Shown one piece after another: positions 8,341-16,700 of a stretch of DNA of 64,000 nt. The notes under the pieces are model-generated. The model did not search any database. It was not told where the DNA came from and saw only the letters and a list, made by a program, of their open reading frames with translations. The stretch comes from GCA-003244245 sp035606945 (GTDB taxonomy: Bacteria; Actinomycetota; Actinomycetes; Mycobacteriales; Pseudonocardiaceae), in contig DATNDR010000126.1 in the NCBI GenBank assembly GCA_035606945.1, forward strand, positions 59,669 through 123,668, written 5' to 3'. The translations under genes were made by a program, and so were the position numbers. Numbering within the stretch: the stretch's first letter is position 1; each line of letters starts with the position of its first letter.

Positions 8341-8931
8341 ATGACTGTGACATCAACAGCTGGAGCGCCCACCGAGAATGCGCGGGCAGTGCCCAGGCTC
8401 AAGACCCGGTACCGCGAGGAGATCGTCACCGCGTTGCGTGAGCAGTTCACCTACTCCAACCCGATGCAGGTGCCTGGAGTAGTCAAGGTCGTGGTGAACA
8501 TGGGCGTCGGCGAGGCCGCCCGGGATGCCAAGCTGATGGACGGAGCGGTGCGTGACCTGACCGCGATCACCGGCCAGAAGCCGCTGGTGCGGCGGGCCCG
8601 CAAGTCCGTCGCGCAGTTCAAGTTGCGCGAGGGCATGCCGATCGGTGCCAAGGTGACGTTGCGTGGTGACCGGATGTGGGAGTTCCTGGACCGGCTGCTG
8701 ACGATCGCGCTGCCCCGTATCCGCGACTTCCGTGGCCTGTCGCCGGCCCAGTTCGACGGTCACGGTAACTACACCTTTGGTCTCAACGAGCAGTCGATGT
8801 TCCATGAGATCAATCCGGACAACATCGACCGCCAGCGTGGCATGGACATCACCGTGGTCACCTCGGCGACCACCGACGAGGAGGGCCGGGCGCTGCTACG
8901 TCGCCTGGGCTTCCCCTTCAAGGAGAGCTGA
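8341..8931 (+). CDS. rplE: 50S ribosomal protein L5
   Basis: L5 belongs to the 5S rRNA particle. The ATG at 8341 gives 196 residues; the frame is open upstream, but that part runs through rplX in another frame. Conserved parts are LKTRYREEI, VPGVVKVVVNMGVGEAARD, the ITGQKPLVRRARKSVAQFKL region and NYTFGLNEQSMFHEI. The stop shares one base with the rpsN start (TGATG). Confidence 0.97.
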   Translation: MTVTSTAGAPTENARAVPRLKTRYREEIVTALREQFTYSNPMQVPGVVKVVVNMGVGEAARDAKLMDGAVRDLTAITGQKPLVRRARKSVAQFKLREGMPIGAKVTLRGDRMWEFLDRLLTIALPRIRDFRGLSPAQFDGHGNYTFGLNEQSMFHEINPDNIDRQRGMDITVVTSATTDEEGRALLRRLGFPFKES

Positions 8932-9116
8932 TGGCGAAGAAGGCGCTGATCATCAAGGCCGCGCGCAAGCCGAAATTCGCGGTGCGGGCCTACACCCGCT
9001 GCCAGCGGTGCGGGCGGCCCAAGGCGGTCTACCGGAAGTTCGGGCTGTGCCGGATCTGCGTGCGCCAGATGGCTCACCGGGGTGAGCTCCCGGGCGTGAG
9101 CAAGTCGTCATGGTGA
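8931..9116 (+). CDS. rpsN: 30S ribosomal protein S14, zinc-binding short form
   Basis: A 61-residue type Z S14. The zinc ligands are visible as CQRC (about residues 24-27) and CRIC (about 40-43), so this is the zinc-containing version rather than the long zinc-free form. It starts MAKKALIIKAARKPKF, and the ending LPGVSKSSW is the family C-terminus. The Zn form in the main spc operon suggests that any zinc-free paralogue would lie elsewhere. Confidence 0.97.
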   Translation: MAKKALIIKAARKPKFAVRAYTRCQRCGRPKAVYRKFGLCRICVRQMAHRGELPGVSKSSW

Positions 9117-9123
9117 GGCTGAG

Positions 9124-9141
9124 GGCGCCTCGAGAGGCGCC
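9124..9141 (+). other. Perfect hairpin between rpsN and rpsH
   Basis: GGCGCCTC (9124-9131) and GAGGCGCC (9134-9141) pair with a 2-base loop; overlapping CCTCGAG copies allow a shifted alternative. It lies in the 94-base rpsN-rpsH gap. It may be a processing or partial termination site within the operon. Confidence 0.45.
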
Positions 9142-9210
9142 TCGAGGTGCTGCCAACAGTCGTCGTAGGCCCGGGAGGGAACCACGGCGGGAAGGGATCA
9201 CGAGGTCGCC

Positions 9211-9609
9211 ATGACCATGACCGACCCGATCGCAGACATGCTGACCCGTCTGCGCAATGCGAACTCGGCCTACCACGACCGAGTGGTGATGCCACACTCC
9301 AAGATCAAGGCGAATATCGCCGAGATCCTGCAGCGTGAGGGTTACATCTCCGGCTTCCACGCCGAGGAGGCCCCGGTGGGCAAGTCCTTGGTGGTAGAAC
9401 TGAAATTCGGCCCGAACCGGGAGCGCAGCATCGCTGGGCTGCGCCGGGTGTCCAAGCCCGGCTTGCGGGTATACGCCAAGTCGACCTCGTTGCCCAAGGT
9501 GCTCGGCGGCCTGGGCGTGGCGATCATCTCCACGTCCGGCGGGCTGCTCACCGACCGGCAGGCCGCCAAGAAAGGCGTGGGCGGGGAAGTCCTCGCCTTC
9601 GTCTGGTGA
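9211..9609 (+). CDS. rpsH: 30S ribosomal protein S8
   Basis: S8 is a key 16S rRNA binder. MTMTDPIADMLTRLRNAN is the classic start, and STSGGLLTDRQAAKKGVGGE with LAFVW is the classic C-terminus. The length is 132 residues. It follows an unusually long gap for this operon, which carries the hairpin at 9124-9141. Confidence 0.98.
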   Translation: MTMTDPIADMLTRLRNANSAYHDRVVMPHSKIKANIAEILQREGYISGFHAEEAPVGKSLVVELKFGPNRERSIAGLRRVSKPGLRVYAKSTSLPKVLGGLGVAIISTSGGLLTDRQAAKKGVGGEVLAFVW

Positions 9610-9625
9610 GAGGGGAGCAGACGAG

Positions 9626-10165
9626 ATGTCGCGCATCGGGAAACAACCGATTACCGTGCCGGCCGGGGTCGAGGTGGCCATTGACGGGCGCACGGTGACG
9701 GCACGGGGCCCCAAGGGCACGCTGTCGCACATCCTGCCCGAGCCGATCACCGTGGCGCGGACCGAGGACGGTACGTTGGTGGTCCAGCGGCCAGACGATG
9801 AACGGCGGAGCAAGGCACTGCACGGGCTGTCGCGAACGCTGGTGAACAACATGGTTCTGGGGGTCAGCCAGGGCTACGAGAAGCGGATGGAGATCCACGG
9901 CGTTGGTTACCGGGTGGTGGCCAAGGGTTCGGATCTGGAGTTCTCGCTGGGGTATAGCCATCCGGTGCCGGTCAAGGCGCCTGAGGGCATCAGTTTCACG
10001 GTGGACAGCCCGACCCGATTCTCCGTGGCGGGCATCGACAAGCAGGTGGTCGGCGAGGTCGCAGCGACGATCCGTAAGTTGCGGCGTCCTGATCCTTACA
10101 AGGGCAAGGGCGTGCGCTATGCGGGCGAGAAGGTCCGCCGCAAGGTCGGGAAGACAGGTAAGTGA
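9626..10165 (+). CDS. rplF: 50S ribosomal protein L6
   Basis: L6 lies near the factor-binding site. MSRIGKQPITVPAGVEV, GPKGTLSH and the L6 signature around PDPYKGKGVRYAGE are present. The length of 179 residues is normal, and the C-terminus VRRKVGKTGK is intact. GAGGGGAG lies upstream of the ATG. Confidence 0.98.
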   Translation: MSRIGKQPITVPAGVEVAIDGRTVTARGPKGTLSHILPEPITVARTEDGTLVVQRPDDERRSKALHGLSRTLVNNMVLGVSQGYEKRMEIHGVGYRVVAKGSDLEFSLGYSHPVPVKAPEGISFTVDSPTRFSVAGIDKQVVGEVAATIRKLRRPDPYKGKGVRYAGEKVRRKVGKTGK

Positions 10166-10167
10166 TC

Positions 10168-10584
10168 ATGCCAGAGGCAGCAACTGAGGCAGCAACCGCC
10201 GTCAAACGTACGCAGGTCGGCAACGACGTCTCGACGCGGCGCCGGCTGGCCCGCGCGCGGCGGCATTTCCGCCTGCGCAAGCGGGTCAGCGGTTCGCCGC
10301 AGCGGCCGCGCCTGGTGGTCAACCGCTCGTCTCGACACATCGCTGTCCAGCTCGTGGATGACCTGGCCGGGCGTACCCTTGCGGCCGCATCGAGCATCGA
10401 GCCCGAGGTCCGCGCCGTGGACGGCGACAAGAAGGCCAGAGCAGTCCGGGTCGGCGAGTTGATCGCCGCCCGGGCCAAGGCGGTCGGGGTGGACCGGGTC
10501 GTGTTCGACCGTGGGGGCTACGCCTACCACGGCCGGATCGCGGCGCTGGCCGACGCCGCGCGCGAAGCCGGCCTGGAATTCTGA
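10168..10584 (+). CDS. rplR: 50S ribosomal protein L18
   Basis: L18 carries 5S rRNA to the ribosome. The conserved core runs from RARRHFRLRKRVSGSPQRPR to the end VFDRGGYAYHGRIAALADAA. About 28 N-terminal residues (PEAATEAATAVKRTQVG onward) are an extension. A GTG at 10162 that overlaps the rplF stop by 4 bases is an alternative start; the ATG at 10168 has the better distance to AGGTAA. Confidence 0.94.
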   Translation: MPEAATEAATAVKRTQVGNDVSTRRRLARARRHFRLRKRVSGSPQRPRLVVNRSSRHIAVQLVDDLAGRTLAAASSIEPEVRAVDGDKKARAVRVGELIAARAKAVGVDRVVFDRGGYAYHGRIAALADAAREAGLEF

Positions 10585-10586
10585 CT

Positions 10587-10615
10587 GATGAACACCACAG
10601 AGCCGATGAACACCA
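10587..10615 (+). repeat. Short direct repeat in the rplR-rpsE gap
   Basis: GATGAACACCA occurs at 10587-10597 and again at 10605-10615, a period of 18 bases. The 65-base gap otherwise holds only the rpsE ribosome-binding site (AAGGGAAGGA). It may be a local slippage duplication. Confidence 0.6.
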
Positions 10616-10649
10616 GAGGGCAACACCTGAGTAAGGGAAGGAACGCCTG

Positions 10650-11270
10650 ATGCCTGGACGCATGCGGCGGGAAGGCGGAGGCGGCGAGCGCAGCGATCGT
10701 CGGGACCGCCGCGAGGGCGGCCGTGGCGGGGCGCCCCAGCAGGAGAAGAGCCCGCATCTCGAACGCGTGGTCGCGATCAACCGGGTGGCCAAGGTGGTCA
10801 AGGGCGGCCGGCGGTTCAGCTTCACCGCGTTGGTCGTGGTGGGCGATGGCGACGGCATGGTCGGCGTCGGTTACGGCAAGGCCAAGGAGGTCCCTGCGGC
10901 GATCCAGAAGGGCGTGGAGGAAGCCAAGAAGAGCTTCTTCCGGGTTCCCCGGATCGGCAGCACCATTCCGCACCCGATCACCGGTGAAGCGGCGGCCGGC
11001 GTGGTGTTGCTGCGCCCCGCCTCCCCCGGTACCGGCGTCATCGCGGGCGGCCCAGTCCGCGCCGTGCTGGAGTGCGCCGGCGTCAACGACGTGCTGTCCA
11101 AGTCACTGGGTAGTGACAATGCGATCAACATTGTGCACGCCACGGTGGCGGCGCTGAAGGGCCTGCAGCGACCCGAGGAGGTCGCCGCGCGTCGCGGCCT
11201 GCCGCTGGAGGATGTGGCGCCCGCCGGGATGTTGCGGGCCCGTGCCGCGGCGGCAGGGGGTGGGAGATGA
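10650..11270 (+). CDS. rpsE: 30S ribosomal protein S5
   Basis: S5 helps decoding accuracy and mRNA entry. A Gly/Arg-rich N-terminus of about 30 residues precedes the double-stranded RNA-binding fold: VVAINRVAKVVKGGRRFSF, then VGVGYGKAKEVPAAIQKG. The C-terminal domain has GPVRAVLECAGVNDVLSKSLG. The length is 206 residues. The TGA overlaps the rpmD ATG by 4 bases. Confidence 0.97.
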   Translation: MPGRMRREGGGGERSDRRDRREGGRGGAPQQEKSPHLERVVAINRVAKVVKGGRRFSFTALVVVGDGDGMVGVGYGKAKEVPAAIQKGVEEAKKSFFRVPRIGSTIPHPITGEAAAGVVLLRPASPGTGVIAGGPVRAVLECAGVNDVLSKSLGSDNAINIVHATVAALKGLQRPEEVAARRGLPLEDVAPAGMLRARAAAAGGGR

Positions 11271-11467
11271 CTCAGCTGAGGATCACTCAGATTCGAGGCA
11301 CTATCGGCACTCTGCGCAACCAACGTGAGACGCTGCGTTCGCTAGGGCTACGCCGGATCCGGCACTCTGTGGTCAAAGCGGATAACTCCCAAGTCCGTGG
11401 CATGATCGCCACCGTCCGTCACCTCGTGACGGTGGAGGAGGTTCCGAACGAGGTGACGGCGAAGTGA
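11267..11467 (+). CDS. rpmD: 50S ribosomal protein L30
   Basis: A small non-universal large-subunit protein of 66 residues. LRITQIRGTIGTLRNQRETL, LGLRRIRHSVVKADNSQVRG and IATVRHLVTVEEV are typical. It overlaps both neighbours by 4 bases, so rpsE, rpmD and rplO form a translationally coupled trio. Confidence 0.97.
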   Translation: MTQLRITQIRGTIGTLRNQRETLRSLGLRRIRHSVVKADNSQVRGMIATVRHLVTVEEVPNEVTAK

Positions 11468-11907
11468 CCATCAAACTCCACCACCTGCGTCCGGCTCCGG
11501 GTGCGAAGACCGCCAAGACCCGGGTAGGTCGCGGCGAGGGGTCCAAGGGCAAGAGTGCGGGCCGGGGTACCAAGGGAACCAAAGCTCGCAAGAATGTCCC
11601 GGCGACGTTCGAGGGCGGGCAGATGCCGATTCACATGCGGCTGCCCAAGCTCAAGGGTTTCCGTAACCGGTTCCGCACCGAGTACCAGGTCGTCAATGTC
11701 GGTGACCTGGCCCGGCTGTTCCCGGACGGGGGCGCCGTGGGACCCGATGAGCTGGTCGCCTCAGGTGCAGTCCGCAAGGGTTTGCCGGTGAAGGTGCTCG
11801 GCGATGGCGACCTCGGGGCAGTGGTGCTCCAAGTCACCGCCCACGCCTTCTCCAGCTCCGCCCGCGACAAGATCGCCGCAACCGGCGGCACCACCACGGA
11901 CATTTAG
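11464..11907 (+). CDS. rplO: 50S ribosomal protein L15
   Basis: L15 organises the large-subunit core. It starts MTIKLHHLRPAPGAKTAKTR, and the Gly/Lys-rich segment GRGEGSKGKSAGRGTKGTKA and the GGQMPIHMRLPKLKGF motif are conserved. The length of 147 residues is usual. The GTG start overlaps rpmD. After its stop the operon is interrupted by a palindromic repeat before secY. Confidence 0.97.
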   Translation: MTIKLHHLRPAPGAKTAKTRVGRGEGSKGKSAGRGTKGTKARKNVPATFEGGQMPIHMRLPKLKGFRNRFRTEYQVVNVGDLARLFPDGGAVGPDELVASGAVRKGLPVKVLGDGDLGAVVLQVTAHAFSSSARDKIAATGGTTTDI

Positions 11908-11930
11908 TCGACGTTGTCCGAATCGTTCCT

Positions 11931-11989
11931 CATTCAGCGGGTTCAGCAGGGTTATGGCAGGCTATTAACCCCGCTGAGCCCGCTGAATG
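11931..11989. repeat. Palindromic repeat, family C, between rplO and secY
   Basis: Arms of 23 bases at 11931-11953 and 11967-11989 match at 21 positions, with a 13-base loop. The right arm ends CCCGCTGAATG. A 17-base piece of the right side (TGAGCCCGCTGAATGCG) recurs at 57778-57794, so this is a dispersed element rather than a one-off terminator. The rest of the 167-base gap contains only the secY leader. Confidence 0.75.
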
Positions 11990-12074
11990 CGCTTGGCTGT
12001 TAGAGTCGGCCCGGCCGTGCTTCCGCCGGTCCACGATCGACGGCCTCACCATGGCCGTGCCCAGGAGGTAAGAG

Positions 12075-13394
12075 TTGCTCGGCGCCTTCCGCTCGGCACT
12101 TGCGACGCCGGATCTGCGCCGCAAGATATTGTTCACCCTCGGCATGATCGTGATCTACCGGATGGGCGCCACGTTGCCGTCGCCGGGGGTCTCGTACGTC
12201 AATATCAACGAGTGCCTGGACCGGGTATCAAAAGGCGACAACCAGAATGTCTACTCGCTGATCAATCTGTTCAGCGGTGGAGCACTGCTGAAATTGTCGG
12301 TGTTCGCGTTGGGGATCATGCCCTACATCACCGCGAGCATCATCGTTCAGTTGCTGACCGTGGTGATCCCTCGCTTCGAAGTCCTGAAGAAGGAGGGTCA
12401 GTCCGGCCAGAACAAGCTGACGCAGTACACCCGATATCTGACGATCGCGCTGGCCATCCTGCAGTCCACCGGCATCATCGCCCTGGCGGTGCGGGGTCAA
12501 CTGTTCTCCGGCTGCCCGCTACCGCCGATCCCCGACCAGTCGGTGTTCAACCTGGTCGTCATTGTGGTGGTGATGACCGCAGGCACCGGGGTGATCATGT
12601 GGTTGGGAGAGCTGATTACCGAGCGGGGTATCGGGAACGGGATGTCCCTGCTGATCTTCACATCGATCGCGGCGCGCATTCCCGCTGAGGGCAAGAATAT
12701 TCTGGATTCCCAGGGCCCGCTGGTCTTCCTGCTGGTCTGCCTGTTCGGCCTGGCGATCATCGCCAGCGTGGTGTTCGTGGAGCAGGGTCAGCGACGGATT
12801 CCCGTGCAGTACGCCAAACGTATGATCGGCCGCCGGATGTATGGCGGCACCTCCACCTACCTGCCGCTGAAGGTGAACCAGGCCGGTGTCATCCCGGTCA
12901 TCTTCGCCTCGTCGTTGCTGTACCTGCCCGACCTCATCGCGCGACTGACCAGCTCGTCCAGCGGCCGGCCGGGATGGTGGCAGACGTTCATCACCCGGTA
13001 TCTGGTCGATCAGGCCAGCTGGGTTCATATCTCGCTGTACTTCTTGATGATTATCTTCTTCACGTACTTCTATGTTGCGATCACGTTCAATCCGGAAGAG
13101 CGTGCCGAGGAGATGAAGAAGTTCGGCGGGTTCATTCCAGGTATCCGACCGGGGCGACCGACCGCCGAGTACCTGAACTTCGTACTCAGCCGCATCACCT
13201 TGCCCGGCTCGCTGTATCTGGGCATAGTGGCTGTATTGCCCAATTTGTTCCTCGATCTGACCGGTAACGGGCAGAACCAGAACTTCCCCTTCGGCGGCAC
13301 CGCAGTGCTGATCATGGTGGGGGTGGGACTGGACACCGTGAAGCAGATTGAAAGCCAGCTGATGCAGCGCAACTACGAAGGGTTCCTGCGGTAG
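12075..13394 (+). CDS. secY: Protein translocase channel subunit SecY
   Basis: The central pore of the Sec translocon, an inner-membrane protein of 439 residues with about ten hydrophobic segments. The family marks GIMPYITASIIVQLLTVVIP and GIGNGMSLLIF, together with IPVQYAKRM, are present. The C-terminal cytosolic part ends in ESQLMQRNYEGFLR. The start is TTG at 12075: a strong AGGAGG lies 8 bases upstream and an upstream in-frame ATG runs into a stop. adk overlaps the stop by one base. Confidence 0.97.
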   Translation: MLGAFRSALATPDLRRKILFTLGMIVIYRMGATLPSPGVSYVNINECLDRVSKGDNQNVYSLINLFSGGALLKLSVFALGIMPYITASIIVQLLTVVIPRFEVLKKEGQSGQNKLTQYTRYLTIALAILQSTGIIALAVRGQLFSGCPLPPIPDQSVFNLVVIVVVMTAGTGVIMWLGELITERGIGNGMSLLIFTSIAARIPAEGKNILDSQGPLVFLLVCLFGLAIIASVVFVEQGQRRIPVQYAKRMIGRRMYGGTSTYLPLKVNQAGVIPVIFASSLLYLPDLIARLTSSSSGRPGWWQTFITRYLVDQASWVHISLYFLMIIFFTYFYVAITFNPEERAEEMKKFGGFIPGIRPGRPTAEYLNFVLSRITLPGSLYLGIVAVLPNLFLDLTGNGQNQNFPFGGTAVLIMVGVGLDTVKQIESQLMQRNYEGFLR

Positions 13395-13945
13395 TGCGAA
13401 TCGTCATCGTCGGTCCGCCGGGGGCGGGCAAGGGAACCCAGGCCACAGTTCTGTCCGACGAGCTCGGTGTGGTGCACATTTCGACCGGGGACCTGTTCCG
13501 GGCCCACGTCGAGGGCGGCACAGAACTGGGCCGCAAGGTCAAGGACTACCTGGATGCCGGCGCGCTGGTCCCCGATGAGGTCACCAACGCGATGGTGGCG
13601 CAGCGGCTTACCGAGGACGTCTGCCGGACCGGTTTCCTCCTCGACGGCTTCCCCCGCACCGTGGCCCAGGCCAAGGCGCTGGAGGAGCTCCTGCGCGACC
13701 GCGACTGTGACATCGACACGGTGCTGGAGCTCCATGCGCCGGAGGACGAGGTGGTGGAGCGCCTATTGGCGCGGGGGCGTGCCGACGACACCGAAGACGT
13801 CATCCGGCGCCGCCAGCAGCTTTACCGTGAGGAGACCGCACCGTTGCTCGATTTCTATGCCGATCGGCTGGTCACCGTGCCGGCGGTCGGTTCGGTGCCG
13901 GATGTGACGGCGCGGGCGCTGGATGCCCTGCGAACCCGGGCGTGA
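13394..13945 (+). CDS. adk: Adenylate kinase
   Basis: Converts ATP and AMP to two ADP. The P-loop GPPGAGKGT is at residues 7-15, the AMP-binding region is ISTGDLFR, and FLLDGFPRT is the family signature. The length of 183 residues and the absence of a Cys or long LID insertion show the short-LID type. The GTG start shares a base with the secY TAG. The secY-adk-map order is typical of actinomycetes. Confidence 0.97.
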   Translation: MRIVIVGPPGAGKGTQATVLSDELGVVHISTGDLFRAHVEGGTELGRKVKDYLDAGALVPDEVTNAMVAQRLTEDVCRTGFLLDGFPRTVAQAKALEELLRDRDCDIDTVLELHAPEDEVVERLLARGRADDTEDVIRRRQQLYREETAPLLDFYADRLVTVPAVGSVPDVTARALDALRTRA

Positions 13946-13979
13946 CGAGTCCGTGATGACCGGGGGAGGGGTGCGAGCC

Positions 13980-14774
13980 GTGGTGCGACGGTTGCGAGGA
14001 CGCGGCGGCATCGAGCTGAAGTCACGTGGCGAGATCGAGGCGATGCGGGCCGCCGGCGCGGTGGTGGCCCGAACCCTGCGGCTGCTCGAAGCCCACGCCA
14101 AGCCCGGGGTGAGCACCGGCGAACTGGACGAGCTGGCCGAACAGTCGATCAGAGACGCCGGGGCGGTGCCGTCGTTCAAGGGCTACCACGGGTTCCCCGC
14201 GTCGATCTGCAGCTCGGTGAATGACCATGTGGTACACGGAATACCCAGCCCGGATCAGCTGCTCGCCGAGGGTGATCTGCTGTCGCTGGATTGCGGGGCT
14301 ATCTTGGACGGCTGGCACGGTGACGCTGCCGTGACGGTCCCGATCGGGACGGTCTCCGAGGCCGACAGCCGGTTGTCGGCTGCCTGCCTGGCCGCGCTGG
14401 AGGCGGGGATCGGCGCCGTGCGCCCCGGTGGCCGGCTGACGGACATCTCCCACGCGGTGGAGTCGGCGGCGCTTGCTGCGGCCGCCGCGCACGGCACGTC
14501 ATACGGGATCGTGGCCGACTACGGTGGTCACGGCATCGGCACTGCCATGCACATGGACCCGTTTTTGCCCAACGTAGGTCGCCCTGGCCGCGGTCCGCGG
14601 TTGGTGGCCGGGATGGCTCTGGCGGTCGAGCCGATGCTCACCGCGGGAAGCGAGAAGACCGAGGAACTCGACGACGGCTGGACCGTGGTGACCGTGGACG
14701 GGTCCCGCGCCGCGCACTGGGAGCACTCAGTCGCCGTCACCGAAGACGGCCCGCTGGTGCTCACGGTTGACTGA
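13980..14774 (+). CDS. map: Type I methionine aminopeptidase
   Basis: Removes N-terminal Met from new proteins. Metal ligands are visible: Asp in SLDCGAILDGWHGDAAVT (two Asp), His in GGHGIGTAMH, Glu in VEPML and Glu in HWEHSVAVT. The start is uncertain: GTG at 13980 follows GGGGGAGGGG at a good distance and gives an N-terminus close to family length, but ATG 13956 and GTG 13971 are in frame. It overlaps the next gene by 8 bases. Confidence 0.95.
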   Translation: MVRRLRGRGGIELKSRGEIEAMRAAGAVVARTLRLLEAHAKPGVSTGELDELAEQSIRDAGAVPSFKGYHGFPASICSSVNDHVVHGIPSPDQLLAEGDLLSLDCGAILDGWHGDAAVTVPIGTVSEADSRLSAACLAALEAGIGAVRPGGRLTDISHAVESAALAAAAAHGTSYGIVADYGGHGIGTAMHMDPFLPNVGRPGRGPRLVAGMALAVEPMLTAGSEKTEELDDGWTVVTVDGSRAAHWEHSVAVTEDGPLVLTVD

Positions 14775-15675
14775 GGTTGCACGTCGGGTCGGCGCGGGAA
14801 TCCTCGACGGTAAGGCGGTGGTGGTCACTGGTGCCGGCCGCGGTTTGGGTGCGGCGTATGCCGTGCATGCTGCCCAGGCAGGGGCTGCGGTCGTGGTCAA
14901 CGACATCGATGGTGAGCAGGCCGAGGCGGTCGCCGCGTCGATCATCGCCCACGGCGGCCGCGCCGTCGCCAGCGCGGCGTCGGTTGCTGATCCCGACCAG
15001 GCCGGCGGGATCGTGCAGCAGTGCCTCACCGAGTTCGGCAGGCTCGACGGTCTGGTGAACAACGCCGCACGTCAGTATCTGGCGCTGCCGTGGGAGGAAG
15101 AGGTTGCGCGCGCTCGTGAACTGGTCGAAGTCAACGTGCTGGGTGTGCTCTACTGCGGGATCGCGGCCGCGCGAGTGATGCGTGCCCAGGGCGCTGGGTC
15201 GATCGTCAACATCTCATCGGGCTCGTCGTTCGGGCAGCGTGCCCTGGGCACCTACGCGGCGTCGAAGGGGGCCGTCGCGTCGCTCACCTACTCCTGGGCG
15301 CTGGACTTCGCGGAGCTGGGCGTGCGGGTGAACGGCGTCTGCCCGCTCGCCTGGACCCGGATGGTGGAGGGCCACCCAGCCGCCCAGCCGCGGGTCACCA
15401 GGCGGCGCACTCCGGACCGGGTGGCTCCACTGATCACCTACTTGCTGTCGGATCGCGCTGAAGGGATCACCGGACAGCTCATCCGCTTCACTGGAGATCA
15501 GCTGCACATCGTGCGCCAGCCGGCCGTCAAGGAGCCCGTACTGCACCGGGCGGACTGGACGACCGACGACATCGCCGCAGCGTTCGATGATGTCCTCGAC
15601 GGGCACCTGGAACCCTTCGGCCTGGACAAGCAACCACCCCCGCGCCTACGCCAGGTCGGATCTACCGCTGACTGA
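14767..15675 (+). CDS. Short-chain dehydrogenase/reductase
   Basis: A classical SDR. The dinucleotide motif TGAGRGLG is at about residues 21-28 and NNAA at about 97-100. The catalytic Ser, Tyr and Lys lie in NISSGSS and GTYAASKGA. The substrate is unknown. The protein has a C-terminal extension of about 60 residues after the core, ending in a Pro-rich stretch, which is seen in some acyl-CoA-linked SDRs. The TTG start at 14767 overlaps map; no better start is evident. The gene is convergent with a minus-strand gene at 15711. Confidence 0.85.
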   Translation: MTEVARRVGAGILDGKAVVVTGAGRGLGAAYAVHAAQAGAAVVVNDIDGEQAEAVAASIIAHGGRAVASAASVADPDQAGGIVQQCLTEFGRLDGLVNNAARQYLALPWEEEVARARELVEVNVLGVLYCGIAAARVMRAQGAGSIVNISSGSSFGQRALGTYAASKGAVASLTYSWALDFAELGVRVNGVCPLAWTRMVEGHPAAQPRVTRRRTPDRVAPLITYLLSDRAEGITGQLIRFTGDQLHIVRQPAVKEPVLHRADWTTDDIAAAFDDVLDGHLEPFGLDKQPPPRLRQVGSTAD

Positions 15676-15710
15676 ACCGATTCGGCGAGAAGTTTGCGTC
15701 CCCATGCCGG

Positions 15711-15983
15711 TCACTCCTTGCCTGATTGATCTGGGTCAGGGTCGAGCACGCGCACGTGGTGCGGTCGAAGAGCGACCAGTTGGTGCCCGCGATCGAAGCG
15801 GACGTAGATCAGGTGGGTGCCCCGTCCGACGATGCAGCCTCGGTGATGCAGCCGTTCCCGTAGCGCTCCATGGTTGGAGTCCACCGCGACCTGCTCGACT
15901 CTGTTCTGCAGACAGATATGGATGCCGTCGACGTCGCGCCAGGGATCGAAGGCAGGTGCTCGCGGTGGAGTGGACGTATTCAT
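15711..15983 (-). CDS. Small protein of unknown function
   Basis: About 90 residues from ATG 15983; the frame is open further upstream. The sequence is compact and hydrophilic, with the segment FDPWRDVDGIHICLQNRVEQ followed by GRGTHLIYVRFDRGHQLVALR, which looks like a small beta-rich fold. I do not recognise the family. It lies about 80 bases downstream of another unknown minus-strand gene, probably in one transcript. Its codon pattern looks like real coding, but length and start are uncertain. Confidence 0.5.
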   Translation of the reverse strand: MNTSTPPRAPAFDPWRDVDGIHICLQNRVEQVAVDSNHGALRERLHHRGCIVGRGTHLIYVRFDRGHQLVALRPHHVRVLDPDPDQSGKE

Positions 15984-16063
15984 CGTTTCTGTCGGGTGGA
16001 AGGCGGCGTCCCCGGCCGGTTCGGGGAGACCAGAGCGGGGCCACCGCCATGTCGCGAGCCACC

Positions 16064-16519
16064 TCAGCACACGCATCGGGCACGGGCAAGCCGTCTATCA
16101 CGCACCGCGGTGCGGCCAGGGGGCGGCAGCCGGACGGTCATGGGGCGTTGGTCGGCCCGGCGGACAACCAGTGACCGCGGTGCGGGGTACTCGTCCCGCG
16201 GCGCGTCGGGATGTTGCGGGTGCAGCAGGTTGAGCAGCGCCTGCAGGGTCTGTTGTGCTGGGCCTTGGTAGGCCCATACGACGGTCTTGGGAGCGAAGAC
16301 ATCGACGTTGTCGTGTTTCGGTGCTCTGGCGGCAGTGATCCGATCGAAGTCGCGGATGGCCACTAGATCGACGTAGTGCGGCCATTCATAGGCGACGACC
16401 AGAGCGGTTGGTGCCGCCTTGGGCCCGCAACAGTAGACGGCGAACCCGTCATCGAGGACGTCGAGCAGAAGCCGTTCAATCTCCGGTGGTAGGCAGCGGG
16501 CTGCAGTGGTCTCGGTCAT
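16064..16519 (-). CDS. Hypothetical protein, 151 residues
   Basis: Begins MTETTAARCLPPEIERLLLD, with GAAGGG immediately upstream of ATG 16519. The middle contains AVYCCGPKAAPTALVVAYEW and a Trp-Ala-Tyr-Gln-Gly segment; the end is Arg/Pro-rich. No family was recognised. It is divergent from the HTH/TPR regulator at 16701 across a 180-base gap that presumably carries both promoters. Confidence 0.55.
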   Translation of the reverse strand: MTETTAARCLPPEIERLLLDVLDDGFAVYCCGPKAAPTALVVAYEWPHYVDLVAIRDFDRITAARAPKHDNVDVFAPKTVVWAYQGPAQQTLQALLNLLHPQHPDAPRDEYPAPRSLVVRRADQRPMTVRLPPPGRTAVRDRRLARARCVC

Positions 16520-16700
16520 CCCTTCGCTTTCCAGTGCGGTGCTGACTCCGTCACCGGAAACAGTGCCTTGACCGCGGTGGACGCCAACGCGACATCTCAA
16601 GGCGGTGATCGGACGTTGCCCGGACGTCCGCGCTGTCCCACCGTCCCTCCGTTAAGCGGGCTTCATACTGCTGTGCTAGGCGGACGGGGAGGGGATGCGG

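Noticed and set aside
5844..8450. 868-codon open frame on the minus strand
   Set aside because: It runs antisense through rpsC to rplE, whose products are unmistakable. Long antisense frames are expected in high-GC coding DNA; the sequence is His/Arg/Asp-biased like other shadows.
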